Positions 27,279-36,350 of a stretch of 64,000 nt of DNA are shown piece by piece (positions within the stretch are counted from its first letter, which is position 1; every line of letters starts with the position of its first letter). Under the pieces are notes generated by a model that made no database searches, had not been told where the DNA came from, and saw only the letters and a program-made list of their open reading frames with translations. The position numbers were made by a program, and so were the translations under genes. The DNA comes from Sphingomonas hankookensis. GTDB taxonomy: Bacteria; Pseudomonadota; Alphaproteobacteria; Sphingomonadales; Sphingomonadaceae. The stretch spans positions 434,001 through 498,000 of the forward strand of contig NZ_JAKREV010000001.1 of assembly GCF_022664465.1 (NCBI RefSeq), read 5' to 3'.

Positions 27279-27304
27279 AACCCTTTGGCGGGGATGAGCG
27301 TTCC
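27279..27304 (-). promoter_or_regulatory. Candidate EcfG promoter for the DUF2945 gene
   Basis: On the minus strand GGAAC (27300-27304), 18 bases, GTT (27279-27281), equal to GGAAC-N17-gGTT. The predicted transcript begins about 20 bases before the ATG. A second GGAAC lies 16 bases further upstream without a matched GTT. Confidence 0.65.
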
Positions 27305-27341
27305 GGTGGCGTACGCGGCGTTCCGACGCTATGGCGCGCGG

Positions 27342-28484
27342 ATGAAGCCTTCCCAACTCCGCGTCGCGATGTTCAGCGGAAACTACAACTATGTCCGTGA
27401 CGGCGCCAACCAGGCGCTCAACCGCCTCGCGCGCCACCTGCTCGACCATGGCGTCAGCCTGCGCGTCTATTCGCCGACGACCGACAAGCCCGCCTTTCCG
27501 CCGACCGGCGATCTGGTCAGCGTCCCTGCCTACGGCATGCCCGGCGGGCGCGGCGAGTATAAGCTGGCGCGCGGGCTGACGGCCAAGACGCGTGCCGATC
27601 TGGAGGCGTTTCGGCCGAATATCGTCCATGTCTCCGCCCCCGACATTCTCGGTCACCGCGCGCTCAGCTGGGGCCGCAGGCAGGGCGTCGCGACGCTCGC
27701 CTCGCTCCACACCCGGTTCGAGACCTATCCGCAATATTACGGCATCGGTTTCCTCGAACCCGTCGCGGTCGCGCTGTCGAAGCGGTTCTACAGTCGCGCC
27801 GATCAGGTGATGGTGCCCGGCCGCGGCATGGCCGACCTGCTGCGCGACTGGGGGGTCACGTCGCCGATCGATATCTGGTCGCGCGGCGTCGATCACCAGC
27901 GGTTCAGCCCGGCGATGCGCGACCTCGACTGGCGGCGGTCGCTGGGGATCGGCGACGACGAGGTCGCGGTCAGCTTTCTCGGGCGGCTGGTGCTGGAGAA
28001 GGGACTGGACATCTTTTCCGACGTCGCGACCGAGTTGCAGCGCCGCGGGGTCAGGCACCGCATCCTCGTGATCGGCGAGGGGCCGGCGCGCGACTGGTTC
28101 GCCGAACGCGTGCCGCATGCGGTGTTCGCCGGGTTCCAGGCGGGGGACGATCTGGGCCGTGCGGTCGCGTCGATGGACGTGTTCTTCAACCCGTCGATCA
28201 CCGAGACGTTCGGCAACGTGACGCTGGAGGCGATGGCAGCGGGCGTGCCGGTGGTCGCCGCGCGCGCGACCGGCGCGGTGGGCATGGTCGAGGATCGGAC
28301 AACGGGGTTTCTGGTGCCGCCGCGCGACGTGCCCGCCTATGCCGATGCGATTGCGCGACTATGCGACGATGCCGATCTGCGCTGGCGGATGGGGCTGGCC
28401 GGGCATGACGCCGCGAAGGGATATCGGTGGGACAGCGCGAGCCAGTCGGTGCTGGATGCGTATCTGCGGATTGCGCGGGGGTAA
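27342..28484 (+). CDS. GT4-family glycosyltransferase
   Basis: A 380-aa GT-B enzyme. Opens LRVAMFSGNYNYVRDGANQA, common in mannosyl- or glycosyl-lipid transferases of this group; donor-site motifs GRLVLEKGLDIF, PSITETFGNVTLEAMAAGVP (E-x7-E) and the DVPAYADAI loop are present. Probable role in polysaccharide or glycolipid assembly with the ligase and acyltransferase downstream; sugar unknown. ATG 27342 gives the family-like start; upstream ATG/TTG codons at 27285-27296 fall inside the opposite EcfG-like promoter and are less likely. Confidence 0.85.
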   Translation: MKPSQLRVAMFSGNYNYVRDGANQALNRLARHLLDHGVSLRVYSPTTDKPAFPPTGDLVSVPAYGMPGGRGEYKLARGLTAKTRADLEAFRPNIVHVSAPDILGHRALSWGRRQGVATLASLHTRFETYPQYYGIGFLEPVAVALSKRFYSRADQVMVPGRGMADLLRDWGVTSPIDIWSRGVDHQRFSPAMRDLDWRRSLGIGDDEVAVSFLGRLVLEKGLDIFSDVATELQRRGVRHRILVIGEGPARDWFAERVPHAVFAGFQAGDDLGRAVASMDVFFNPSITETFGNVTLEAMAAGVPVVAARATGAVGMVEDRTTGFLVPPRDVPAYADAIARLCDDADLRWRMGLAGHDAAKGYRWDSASQSVLDAYLRIARG

Positions 28485-28525
28485 CGGCCAGGCGTCGGCG
28501 ATGGAGCCGCAGCGTTGCGTGTATG

Positions 28526-28622
28526 GATTCCCGCCTTCGCGGGAATGACGAAGGTCGGGGGTCGCGCTTTTGTCGCAGACTTCGGGAAGAAGCGGGCCCC
28601 CGGGTCGAGCCCGGGGTGACGA
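28526..28622. repeat. ATTCCCGCCTTCGCGGGAAT and GCGGGCCCCCGGGTCGAGCC repeats
   Basis: Two adjacent hairpin-type half elements in the 234-bp gap after the glycosyltransferase: a CCCGCCTTCGCGGG hairpin ending AATGACGAAGG, and a CCCCGGGTCGAGCCCGGGGTGACG arm. The first matches 51125-51221 and the second matches 31273-31356. Confidence 0.75.
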
Positions 28623-28718
28623 GACGGCGTTGCTCTTGGCCCCTGCCCCGCCAATCGCTTAACGTCGCATCAACCCGTGTCCGGTATCGCTGCGGGTGAC
28701 GTTAGGGGCCCCACGCCG

Positions 28719-28859
28719 ATGATCGACAATTTCTCGCTGGGGCTGACCCATTTGCTGATGCTGGTCGCGGCATGGCGGTTGCTGCGGCGGCCCGACCTCG
28801 ATCAGGAGCGGGTGCGCGACGATGCCCCGCGTAAAGGCCGGGATCGCTTCGGTGCGTGA
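28719..28859 (+). CDS. 46-aa single-pass membrane peptide upstream of the O-glycosylation ligase
   Basis: ATG 28719-28721, TGA 28857-28859. One TM helix (about residues 8-22, LTHLLMLVAAWRLL) followed by a highly charged tail RRPDLDQERVRDDAPRKGR. Overlaps the ligase start by 38 bases, implying coupled translation if both are real. GGGG lies about ten bases upstream, a weak ribosome site. A short partner of the ligase is plausible; chance ORF cannot be ruled out. Confidence 0.5.
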   Translation: MIDNFSLGLTHLLMLVAAWRLLRRPDLDQERVRDDAPRKGRDRFGA

Positions 28860-30207
28860 TCTCGTCTTCGTCGCATTCCTGGGACTGTTGTTCGCGGCCG
28901 GGTTTCGCAAGCCGTTCGTGTTCGTGCTGACCTATGTCTATATCGACATCGTGTCGCCGCAGCGGCTGACCTATCTGCTGCTCAATTCGATCCCGATCTC
29001 GCTGATCGCCTGCGGGCTGGCGGTGCTGGCATGGGCGGTGGTCGACGACAAGCGCGACACGCGGATGGCGCCGCGCCAGTTCCTGATGCTCGCCCTGCTG
29101 CTCTATTGCCTGTGGACGACCAAGACCGCCGATTTCCCGGTCGAGGCGCAGTTCAAATGGGAGTGGGTGTGGAAGGCGCTGGCCTTCGCCATCTTCCTGC
29201 CGCTGACGCTCCGGACCAAGCTGCGCATCGAATCGCTGCTGCTGTTCATGGTGTTGTCGGCGGCGTCGATCATCATCGTCGGCGGGATCAAGACGCTGGG
29301 ATCGGGCGGCGGATACGGCGAATTGAACCTGATGGTGTCGAACAATGCCGGGCTGTACGAAGGCTCGACTATCTCGACCGTGGCAATCGCGATCATCCCG
29401 CTGATCCTGTGGTTCAGCAAGTTCGGCACGGTGTTCGCGCCCGACTGGCGGGTGCGCGCCTTCTGCTACGCGCTGATCTTTTCGTGCATGTTGATCCCGG
29501 TCGGCACATCGACGCGGACGGGCCTGTTGTGCATCGTCCTGCTCGGCGTGCTGATGCTGCGCGACGTGAAGCGGCGGCTGACCTATCTGGCGATGGCGGG
29601 CGCGGCGGCAGTGATGGCGGTGCCGTTCCTGCCATCGGCCTTTACCCAGCGGATGGAGACGATCGGTACCTATCAGTCCGACGCATCGGCATCGACGCGC
29701 CTCGCGGTGTGGATGTGGACGCTCGACTATGTGAAGCAGAATCCGTTCGGCGGCGGCTTCGTCGCGTATCTCCAGAACCGCATCCGTTATGAAAAGGTCG
29801 CGGTGGTCGGTGAAGGCGCCAACCAGACAGTCGAACGCAGCCTCGAGGTCGATGCCGGGCGCGCCTATCACTCGGCCTATTTCGAGATGCTGGGCGAACA
29901 GGGCTATCCGGGGCTGATGCTGTGGCTGGCGATCAATCTGGGCGGGCTGTTCCGGATGGAAGTGCTGCGGCGACGCTATGCGAAGGCCGGGCCGGAGGAC
30001 GCGTGGGTCGTGCCGCTCGCCGCCGCGCTGCAGAACGGGCATGTCGTCTATCTGTTCGGGGCGAATTTCGTGGCGATCGCCTTCCAGCCCTTCGTCTTCA
30101 TGCTGATCGGCGCGCAGATCGGGCTCGACACCTATCTGGCACGCAAGCGCAGCGAACAGACGTGGAGCCCGATCCAGCGGCGCAAGAAGGGGGCGGTAGC
30201 GGCATGA
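28822..30207 (+). CDS. Putative O-glycosylation ligase, exosortase-A-associated (Wzy-like)
   Basis: 461 aa with about ten TM helices. DLVFVAFLGLLFAAGFRKPF, YVYIDIVSPQRLTY, the Wzy_C-type loop with STRTGLLCIVLLGVLML, and RAYHSAYFEMLGEQGYPG give the TIGR03097-type ligase family, which works with exosortase systems and polysaccharide export. ATG 28822 keeps the N-terminus; GTG 28852 would give the family-typical start RDLVFVAFL and is a serious alternative. Ends overlapping the acyltransferase start by four bases. Confidence 0.88.
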   Translation: MPRVKAGIASVRDLVFVAFLGLLFAAGFRKPFVFVLTYVYIDIVSPQRLTYLLLNSIPISLIACGLAVLAWAVVDDKRDTRMAPRQFLMLALLLYCLWTTKTADFPVEAQFKWEWVWKALAFAIFLPLTLRTKLRIESLLLFMVLSAASIIIVGGIKTLGSGGGYGELNLMVSNNAGLYEGSTISTVAIAIIPLILWFSKFGTVFAPDWRVRAFCYALIFSCMLIPVGTSTRTGLLCIVLLGVLMLRDVKRRLTYLAMAGAAAVMAVPFLPSAFTQRMETIGTYQSDASASTRLAVWMWTLDYVKQNPFGGGFVAYLQNRIRYEKVAVVGEGANQTVERSLEVDAGRAYHSAYFEMLGEQGYPGLMLWLAINLGGLFRMEVLRRRYAKAGPEDAWVVPLAAALQNGHVVYLFGANFVAIAFQPFVFMLIGAQIGLDTYLARKRSEQTWSPIQRRKKGAVAA

Positions 30208-31259
30208 ACGAGTTGAAGGCGCTGACCGGCGCGCGCGGCCTTGCCGCATGGTGGGTGGTGCTGTTCCACCTGCGCGGGTCGATGGCGGAGATGCACCCGG
30301 CGATCGAGTCCGCCATCGCCAAGGGCTATCTGGCGGTCGATTTCTTCTTCCTGCTGTCGGGCTTCGTGATCTGGTTGTCATGGGGCAAGCGGTTCGGCGA
30401 GGGTGGCTTCACCGTTGCCGGGCGGTTCCTGTGGAAGCGCATGGCGCGCATCTGGCCTCTGCATCTGTTCGTGCTCGGTTGCGCGGTCGTGCTGGCGGTG
30501 GTGCTGGCGGCGAGCGGGCGCAACATCGATCGCTTTCCGTTTGCCGAACTGCCGCTGCATATCGTGCTGCTGCAGAGTTGGGGGTTGGTCGATCCGCTGA
30601 AGTGGAACGACCCAGCATGGTCGATCAGCGCCGAGTCCGCAGCCTATCTGCTGTTTCCGTTGCTCGCAGTTGCGTTCGACTGGCGGCGGGTGCCGAGTGT
30701 GGTGCTGGTCGGCTTCGTCGCGGTGCTGCTGTTCGGTATCCTGCCGCTGTGCGGGCAGGATGGCTTGGGGAGCGACCTGCAACGCTTTGCCGTCGCGCGC
30801 TGCGTGATCCAGTTCGCCGCCGGGACCGCGATCGGGGCGCTGTGGCTGCGCTGGCAGGGGCGCGACCGGGTTGCCCTGATGGCCGTCATACTCGCAGTGG
30901 TGCTGGCGGCGGCGTGGGGAACGAAGCTGTTGTCGGAGGGGCATTCGCTGCCGGCGGCGCTGGCGTGCCTGTTGCTGGCGGCGGGGATCACGTCGAACCG
31001 GCGCGGCAACCCGCTGGAATGGGCGCCGATCCATCGGCTGGGCGAGATCAGCTATGCGACCTATCTCGGCCATTTCCTGCTGTGGTTCGTGTTCAAGCTG
31101 GTGCTGGTCGAGGACGCGGCTGATGCGCCGGCCTGGGTGCTGGCGCTGTATGTCGTCGCGGTGATCGTGTCGTCGGAGCTGCTGTATCGCGGGGTCGAGC
31201 GGCCGGCGCAGAATTGGCTCAACCGGGTTGGGGATCGGCGGCGGGTGGTGGTGGCGTAG
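30204..31259 (+). CDS. Acyltransferase 3 family membrane protein
   Basis: 351 aa, about ten TM helices. Family motifs: LTGARGLAAWWVVLFHL at the N-terminus (the catalytic His in FHLR), GYLAVDFFFLLSGFV, and RIWPLHLF. These O-acyltransferases decorate sugars with acetyl or other acyl groups in the membrane. Its overlap with the ligase gene by ATGA suggests O-acylation of the glycan handled by that ligase. Substrate is inferred from context only. Confidence 0.92.
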   Translation: MNELKALTGARGLAAWWVVLFHLRGSMAEMHPAIESAIAKGYLAVDFFFLLSGFVIWLSWGKRFGEGGFTVAGRFLWKRMARIWPLHLFVLGCAVVLAVVLAASGRNIDRFPFAELPLHIVLLQSWGLVDPLKWNDPAWSISAESAAYLLFPLLAVAFDWRRVPSVVLVGFVAVLLFGILPLCGQDGLGSDLQRFAVARCVIQFAAGTAIGALWLRWQGRDRVALMAVILAVVLAAAWGTKLLSEGHSLPAALACLLLAAGITSNRRGNPLEWAPIHRLGEISYATYLGHFLLWFVFKLVLVEDAADAPAWVLALYVVAVIVSSELLYRGVERPAQNWLNRVGDRRRVVVA

Positions 31260-31272
31260 CGTCGCCACAGCC

Positions 31273-31356
31273 GTCACCCCGGACTTGATCCGGGGTCCCG
31301 CTTTCTTCTGCGACGGTTGAGAAAGAAGCGGGACCCCGGGTCGAGCCCGGCGTGAC
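31273..31356. repeat. GTCACCCCGGACTTGATCCG inverted repeat
   Basis: Left arm GTCACCCCGGACTTGATCCG followed by GGGTCCCGCTTTCTT, right arm GAAAGAAGCGGGACCCCGGG followed by TCGAGCCCGGCGTGAC, loop about 13 bases. Could act as a bidirectional terminator. Half copy in 28526-28622. Confidence 0.82.
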
Positions 31357-31385
31357 GTTTGGGTGGGTAGGCGTTTCCACCATTA

Positions 31386-31468
31386 CGTCGCCCCAGCGGA
31401 GGCTGGGGCCTCCTGCGGCGAGGAGCGCACTCCCTTATCGGGAGATCCCAGCCTTCGCTGGGATGACG
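31386..31468. repeat. CGTCGCCCCAGCGGAGGCTGG inverted-repeat element
   Basis: Starts CGTCGCCCCAGCG, ends GCTGGGATGACG; centre GCGGCGAGGAGCGCACTCCC. Same family as 47100-47178 and 47230-47310. Confidence 0.82.
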
Positions 31469-31516
31469 TGTATTGCGGGGGACGGTTGTTCTGCGGACCA
31501 TCCGCAACCAAATAAT

Positions 31517-31602
31517 CCGGACCCCCGCGCACACGAAGGTCCAGAGCCCGGAATGCAACGATAGCGCCTGTCGCCCTGGACCCCCGCCTGCGCGGGGGTA
31601 CG
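31517..31602. repeat. GTCCAGAGC / CCTGGACCCCC repeat
   Basis: CCGGACCCCCGCGCACACGA arm, AGAGCCCGGA, then CCTGGACCCCCGCCTGCGCG and GGGGTACGG. Related to 22245-22394. Confidence 0.75.
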
Positions 31603-31639
31603 GCAATGGGCGGGCGAGCCGCAGCCCGCCCCGCCCCAC

Positions 31640-32194
31640 TCACGCCTCCGCCAGTTCGCCCTGCAGCGCCTCGATCACCGCCTTCGAGAATGCCGGGATA
31701 TCGTCGGGCTTGCGGCTGGTGATCAGGTTGCCGTCGATTACCACCTCTTCATCGACCACTTCGGCACCGGCATTTTCCAGATCGGTGCGCACCGACGGCC
31801 AGCTGGTCACGCGGCGGCCGTCGACCACGTCGGCCTCGACCAGCAGCCACGGCGCGTGGCAGATCGCGGCGACGATCTTGTCGTCGTCCATGAACTCGCT
31901 GACGATCTCGACCGCGCGTTCCTCGATGCGCAGCTTGTCGGGATTGCCGACGCCGCCGGGCAGCAGCAGCATGTCGAATTCCTCGGTATCGACATCGTCG
32001 AGCGTCAGGTCGGGCGTGATCTTGCGCGCGTCTTCGCTGTCGTTGACGACGCCCTGGATCGGGTCGGTCTTGATCGAGGCGAGCGTCACGGTCGCGCCGG
32101 CGTCGAGCAGCGCCTGACGCGGATCGAACAGTTCGGACTCCTCGAATCCGTCGGTGGCGAGGATCAGGACGCGAGCATTGGCGAGGTCGGCCAT
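31640..32194 (-). CDS. DJ-1/PfpI-type stress protein (glutamine amidotransferase-like)
   Basis: 184 aa. Nucleophile C112 followed by H113 in AAICHAPWLL, the acidic partner E18/E19 in DGFEESEL, and the LPGGVGNPD loop match the PfpI/YhbO branch, which acts as a protease- or deglycase-like protector under stress. C-terminal RKPDDIPAFSKAVIEAL helix is typical. Upstream lies a GGAAC-N17-GTT element, so it is a likely EcfG regulon member. Divergent from topoisomerase IB. Confidence 0.9.
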   Translation of the reverse strand: MADLANARVLILATDGFEESELFDPRQALLDAGATVTLASIKTDPIQGVVNDSEDARKITPDLTLDDVDTEEFDMLLLPGGVGNPDKLRIEERAVEIVSEFMDDDKIVAAICHAPWLLVEADVVDGRRVTSWPSVRTDLENAGAEVVDEEVVIDGNLITSRKPDDIPAFSKAVIEALQGELAEA

Positions 32195-32226
32195 CGGTAA
32201 TCTCCTGGGGCATGGGTCCGGTCCCT

Positions 32227-32251
32227 AACCGGCAGGCATCGGGCGGGTTCC
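32227..32251 (-). promoter_or_regulatory. Candidate EcfG promoter for the DJ-1/PfpI gene
   Basis: On the minus strand GGAAC (32247-32251), 17 bases, GTT (32227-32229), i.e. GGAAC-N16-gGTT. It lies about 33 bases before the ATG. The GTTCCGGAAC palindrome here gives a GGAAC on the other strand too, but no GTT follows at the right distance towards topoisomerase IB. Confidence 0.7.
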
Positions 32252-32303
32252 GGAACGAAGCGACGAGCCGAACATTCATCAGGTCAATCGCAGGGATAGC
32301 CCG

Positions 32304-33335
32304 ATGGAACCAGCCGCCGACGTAGAACTCCCCTGCCCCGCCGGTTGCGTGTTTTCCGATTGCGACGCCCCCGGCATCACCCGGCGCAAGCTGACGCGCG
32401 GCTGGGGCTATTACGACGCCGATGGCGACCGGATCACCGAGCGGGAAGAGATCGACCGGCTGAACGCCATTGGTCTTCCCCCCGCCTATCGCGACGCATG
32501 GTTCTGCCCTGACCCGACCGGCCACATTCAGGCGATCGGGTGGGACGAAAAGGGCCGCAAGCAATATCGCTATCATGTCGATTTCCGCGAGGCGCAGGAA
32601 ACGGCGAAATATGATCGCTGCACGGCGTTCGGGCACAAGCTGCCCAAGCTGCGCGCGCAGGTCGAACGCGATCTGGCGAAGCGCGCGCTCAGCCGCGACC
32701 GGGCGGTGGCGGCGGTGGTGCGGCTGCTCGACCTGGGGCGGGTGCGCGTCGGGAACGAAGGCTATGCGCGGGTCAACAAGAGCTTCGGCGCGACGACGCT
32801 GCGCAAGCGCCATGCGAAGCTGACCGGCACCAGCCTCAAGCTGCAATATCGCGCCAAGTCGGGCAAGATGCGGGTGCTGACGATCACCGACCGCTCACTC
32901 GCCAGCTTCGTGCGCAAGTGTCAGGATTTGCCGGGGCAGCATCTGTTCCGCTGGGTCGATGATGCCGGCGAAACCCATCCGGTCACCTCCAGCGACGTCA
33001 ACGCCTATATCCGCGCGGCGATGGGCGACGATTTCACCGCCAAGCATTTCCGGACATGGGGGGCGAGCGTGTTGGCGTTTACCTCGCTGGCCGATGCGAA
33101 GGACGATATCAGCCTGAAGACGATGCTGGGGCCGGTGGTCGATGCGCTCGGAAATACGCCGGCGATCGCGCGGAAATCCTATGTCCATCCGCTGCTGGTG
33201 ACGCTGGTCAAGGAAGGGCAGCGCGAATTTCGAGAAACGCTGCGCCTGCCGCGATCGGCGAAACATCTCAGCCGTCACGAACGCGGGCTGATCGCGTTGC
33301 TCGAGGCGCACGACGACGTCGCCGCCGCCGCCTGA
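32304..33335 (+). CDS. DNA topoisomerase IB (eukaryote-like)
   Basis: 343 aa, the bacterial/viral type IB size. Catalytic Tyr Y293 in KSYVHPLL, with R148 and K159 regions, H248 and R250 in KHFRTWGASV. Relaxes supercoils by a transient 3'-phosphotyrosine link. N-terminal CPAGCVFSDCD is cysteine-rich. Begins a plus-strand pair with the MscS gene, nine bases apart. Shares its upstream region with the DJ-1 gene. Confidence 0.92.
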   Translation: MEPAADVELPCPAGCVFSDCDAPGITRRKLTRGWGYYDADGDRITEREEIDRLNAIGLPPAYRDAWFCPDPTGHIQAIGWDEKGRKQYRYHVDFREAQETAKYDRCTAFGHKLPKLRAQVERDLAKRALSRDRAVAAVVRLLDLGRVRVGNEGYARVNKSFGATTLRKRHAKLTGTSLKLQYRAKSGKMRVLTITDRSLASFVRKCQDLPGQHLFRWVDDAGETHPVTSSDVNAYIRAAMGDDFTAKHFRTWGASVLAFTSLADAKDDISLKTMLGPVVDALGNTPAIARKSYVHPLLVTLVKEGQREFRETLRLPRSAKHLSRHERGLIALLEAHDDVAAAA

Positions 33336-33344
33336 GAGGACCAC

Positions 33345-34496
33345 ATGACTACCAATACCGCATCGCCCGCCGCGACGGTCGAAAAGAGCTTCAACGCCGA
33401 TCATGCGCAGGCGCAGGCACGGCTGTTGCTGCAGGACAGCGCGCGATGGATCGCCGACAACTGGCTGCAGGTGCTGATCGCGCTGGGGATCGGGTCGGCG
33501 ATCGTGCTGGTGCTGCTGGTGTTGCGGCGATGGGGCATGAAGCTGGCCCGGGACGACCGTGCCGGATGGGGCAGCGTGGCGGGCCGCGCGATCGGGCGGA
33601 CCGGGCTGTTCTTCATGGTGATGCTCGCCGCCAAGCTGGTCGACGGCTATGCCAGCGCGCCGCCGATGGTGACGACGACGATCGAGTTCCTGTTCACCGT
33701 TGCCGCGGTGTTCCAGGCGGCGATCTGGGCGCGCGAAGTGATCCTTGGCGCGGTCGAGCGGCGGACGGCGAGCGACCATTATCACGGCGAGGCGCTGGCG
33801 TCCGCCATGGGGCTGATCCGGTTGCTGGTCACCTTTGCGCTGTTCGCGATCGCGCTGATCGTCGTGCTCGACAATCTGGGGGTGAACGTCACCGGGCTGG
33901 TCGCCGGGCTGGGTGTGGGCGGCATCGCGATCGGTCTGGCGGCTCAGGGCATCTTTGCCGATCTGTTCGCCGCGCTGTCGATCATCTTCGACAAGCCGTT
34001 CCGGCGCGGCGACAATGTCAGCTACGACCAGACCAACGGATCGATCGCCGAGATCGGGCTCAAGTCCACACGCATCCGCTCGGTCACCGGCGAAGAGCGG
34101 ATCATTTCGAACAAGAATTTGCTCGACAAGGAAATCACCAACAACACGCGGCGGTCGCATCGCCGAGCGTCGTTCGCGATCGGCGTGACCTATCAGACCG
34201 ATGCCGAAACCTGCGCGCGCATCCCCGCGATACTGCGCGAGGTGGTGGAGGCCGAGGACCGTGTATTCGTCCGTTGCGGCCTGACCGGCTTCGGCGCGTC
34301 GAGCATCGATTTCGAGCTGCTCTTCGATTCGAGCGGGGCGGACTATGTCGCCTTCTATGACGGGCGTACCGCGGTCGGCATCGCCATCCTGCGCCGCTTC
34401 GCTGCCGAGGGGATCGAGATCGCCTATCCGACGCAGGTCAACTTCAACGCGCGCGCCGACGGCACGATCGTCGATCCCGTTCCGGCACATCCGTAA
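33345..34496 (+). CDS. MscS-type mechanosensitive channel
   Basis: 383 aa. Four to five TM helices, with the pore-lining helix GLVAGLGVGGIAIGLAAQG and the following LSIIFDKPFRRGDNVSY of the beta domain, and IISNKNLL near the vestibule. Gates under hypo-osmotic membrane tension. Follows topoisomerase IB immediately, so likely cotranscribed, and ends with the terminator at 34531-34548. Confidence 0.92.
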   Translation: MTTNTASPAATVEKSFNADHAQAQARLLLQDSARWIADNWLQVLIALGIGSAIVLVLLVLRRWGMKLARDDRAGWGSVAGRAIGRTGLFFMVMLAAKLVDGYASAPPMVTTTIEFLFTVAAVFQAAIWAREVILGAVERRTASDHYHGEALASAMGLIRLLVTFALFAIALIVVLDNLGVNVTGLVAGLGVGGIAIGLAAQGIFADLFAALSIIFDKPFRRGDNVSYDQTNGSIAEIGLKSTRIRSVTGEERIISNKNLLDKEITNNTRRSHRRASFAIGVTYQTDAETCARIPAILREVVEAEDRVFVRCGLTGFGASSIDFELLFDSSGADYVAFYDGRTAVGIAILRRFAAEGIEIAYPTQVNFNARADGTIVDPVPAHP

Positions 34497-34530
34497 CGTT
34501 TTTCGAACATAGGGTCTGGTGCTGCAACGG

Positions 34531-34548
34531 CGGCACGCCGCCTTTTCC
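34531..34548 (+). terminator. Terminator after the topoisomerase IB-mscS unit
   Basis: GGCGG-CACG-CCGCC hairpin followed by TTTT, 34 bases after the MscS stop. Short stem but a clear T-tract. Confidence 0.65.
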
Positions 34549-34624
34549 TGTTCGGGGTGTGGAAACGCTTGGCGGCATGCGTCGTCCGCGCTATGAGCGT
34601 TCGCACAACGGACGAGGATCACGC

Positions 34625-35080
34625 GTGGCCGAAATTGCGGCTCAGGAACTGGCCAGCGAGATCGGTGCCGTCTGGCGTTCCGACTGGTTGGTGCTGACCC
34701 AGGCCACGATCGATGCCTTTGCCGAGGCGACCGGCGACCGGCAGTTCATCCATGTCGATCCGGTGGCTGCCGCCGCCACCCCGTTCGGGGGCACGATCGC
34801 CCATGGCTTCCTGCTGCTGTCGCTGATGCCGCAGTTCGCGGCGGCGAGCGACCAGCCCGCGATCGCCGGTGTCCGCATGGGGGTGAACTATGGCGGGGAG
34901 CGTACGCGCTTCCTGTCCCCCGTCCGTTCGGGCAGCCGCATCCGCGGCCGCTTCACCCTGCTGGCGATGGTCGAGAAACGGCCGGGCCAATGGCAGCAGA
35001 CGATCGAATATGCCGTCGAGGTCGACGGTACCGACAAACCCGCGCTGATCGCCGAATGGATCAGCCAGATCTTCACCTGA
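34625..35080 (+). CDS. MaoC-like (R)-hydratase domain protein
   Basis: A 151-aa hot-dog-fold enzyme. Start GTG 34625-34627 has GAGGA six to seven bases upstream. Motifs [16 protein letters not shown] and [14 protein letters not shown] carry the catalytic Asp and His of MaoC hydratases (about residues 40-70). Likely hydrates enoyl-CoA. Followed after 14 bases by a thiolase, suggesting a fatty-acid or related acyl-CoA degradation pair. Confidence 0.9.
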   Translation: MAEIAAQELASEIGAVWRSDWLVLTQATIDAFAEATGDRQFIHVDPVAAAATPFGGTIAHGFLLLSLMPQFAAASDQPAIAGVRMGVNYGGERTRFLSPVRSGSRIRGRFTLLAMVEKRPGQWQQTIEYAVEVDGTDKPALIAEWISQIFT

Positions 35081-35094
35081 ACTCGAGGACCATC

Positions 35095-36273
35095 ATGCGC
35101 TCAGCCGTCATCGTCTCCACCGCCCGTACCCCGATCGGCCGCGCCTATCGCGGGGCGTTCAACAACCTGCCCGCGCCGACGCTGGCCGCGCATTCGATCC
35201 GTGCCGCGGTCGAACGCGCCGGGATCGACGGTGCCGAAGTCGATGACGTGCTGTTCGGCGCGGCGCTGCAGCAGGGGCATCAGGCGGGCAACATCGCGCG
35301 CAACGCCGCGCTGCGCGCCGGGCTGCCGACCAGCGTGTCGGGCATGTCGATCGACCGCCAGTGCGCCAGCGGACTGATGGCGATCGCCACCGCCGCCAAG
35401 CAGATCGTCCATGACCGCATGGACATCTGCGTCGCAGGTGGCGTCGAATCGATCAGCCTCGTTCAGACGCCCCAGATGCGCGTCGGCGCCGATCCCGAAC
35501 TGCTGGCGATGCACGGCGACATCTACATGCCGATGCTGCAGACCGCCGAGATCGTCGCCCAACGTTACGGCATCTCGCGCGATCGGCAGGACGCCTATGC
35601 GCTCCAGTCGCAGCAGCGCACCGCCGCCGCGCAGGCCGCCGGGCGGTTCGACGCCGAACTGATCCCCGTCACCGCGACGATGAACGTCGTCGACAAGGCG
35701 ACGAAGGAAGTGTCGACCCACGAAGTCACGCTGACCAAGGACGAAGGCAACCGCGCCGACACGACGCTGGAAGGCCTGCAGTCGTTGAAGCCCGTGATGG
35801 GCGAACAGGCGGTCATTACCGCCGGCAATGCCAGCCAGCTGTCGGACGGATCGTCGTCCTGCGTGCTGATGGAGGAATCGGTGGCATCGGCGCGTGGGCT
35901 TCAGCCGTTGGGTCGCTATGTCGGAATGGCGGTGGCCGGCACCAAGCCCGACGAAATGGGCATCGGTCCGGTCTATGCCATCCCCAAGCTGCTCGAGCGG
36001 TTCGAGCTGAGCATGGACGATATCGGGCTGTGGGAGTTGAACGAGGCGTTCGCGGTGCAGGTGCTGCATTGCCAGGACGTGCTGGGCATCCCCAACGACC
36101 GGCTGAACGTCAATGGCGGCGCGATCTCGATCGGGCACCCGTACGGCATGTCGGGCGCGCGGATGACCGGCCACGCGCTGATCGAAGGCAAGCGCCGCGG
36201 CGTGAAATATGTCGTGGTGACGATGTGCGTCGGCGGCGGCATGGGCGCGGCGGGGCTGTTCGAGGTTCTGTAA
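35095..36273 (+). CDS. Thiolase (acetyl-CoA C-acyltransferase)
   Basis: A 392-aa thiolase. Nucleophilic C90 in [17 protein letters not shown], the His in [10 protein letters not shown] and the second cysteine in [11 protein letters not shown] are intact. Catalyses thiolytic cleavage or condensation of acyl-CoA; the MaoC neighbour favours beta-oxidation-like use. Full length. Followed by repeats and the HTH gene. Confidence 0.94.
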   Translation: MRSAVIVSTARTPIGRAYRGAFNNLPAPTLAAHSIRAAVERAGIDGAEVDDVLFGAALQQGHQAGNIARNAALRAGLPTSVSGMSIDRQCASGLMAIATAAKQIVHDRMDICVAGGVESISLVQTPQMRVGADPELLAMHGDIYMPMLQTAEIVAQRYGISRDRQDAYALQSQQRTAAAQAAGRFDAELIPVTATMNVVDKATKEVSTHEVTLTKDEGNRADTTLEGLQSLKPVMGEQAVITAGNASQLSDGSSSCVLMEESVASARGLQPLGRYVGMAVAGTKPDEMGIGPVYAIPKLLERFELSMDDIGLWELNEAFAVQVLHCQDVLGIPNDRLNVNGGAISIGHPYGMSGARMTGHALIEGKRRGVKYVVVTMCVGGGMGAAGLFEVL

Positions 36274-36275
36274 AT

Positions 36276-36333
36276 CGTCAATGATTTGTTGACATTTCTC
36301 CGTCAATGATGGATTGACTGATCGTCAAATCAT
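36276..36333. promoter_or_regulatory. Triple CGTCAATGAT-type repeat in the promoter of the HTH gene
   Basis: CGTCAATGAT at 36276-36285 and 36301-36310 and CGTCAAATCAT at 36323-36333, spaced 25 and 22 bases. Inside are TTGAC-N5-GTCAA (36314-36328) and TCAATGATTTGTTGA (36278-36292), both palindromic. TTGACA at 36290-36295 could be a -35. A likely binding array for a regulator, perhaps the downstream HTH protein itself. Confidence 0.45.
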
Positions 36334-36350
36334 CGTTAACGGAGGAATGC

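Larger units (their letters stand above)
31260..31639. other. 380-bp repeat-filled region between converging genes
   Basis: The acyltransferase and the DJ-1/PfpI gene converge here. Three different palindromic repeats fill it (next entries); no gene supported. Confidence 0.7.

Noticed and set aside
28822..30381. Long minus-strand ORF opposite the ligase
   Set aside because: High-GC antisense shadow without domain motifs; the plus strand encodes a clear membrane ligase.
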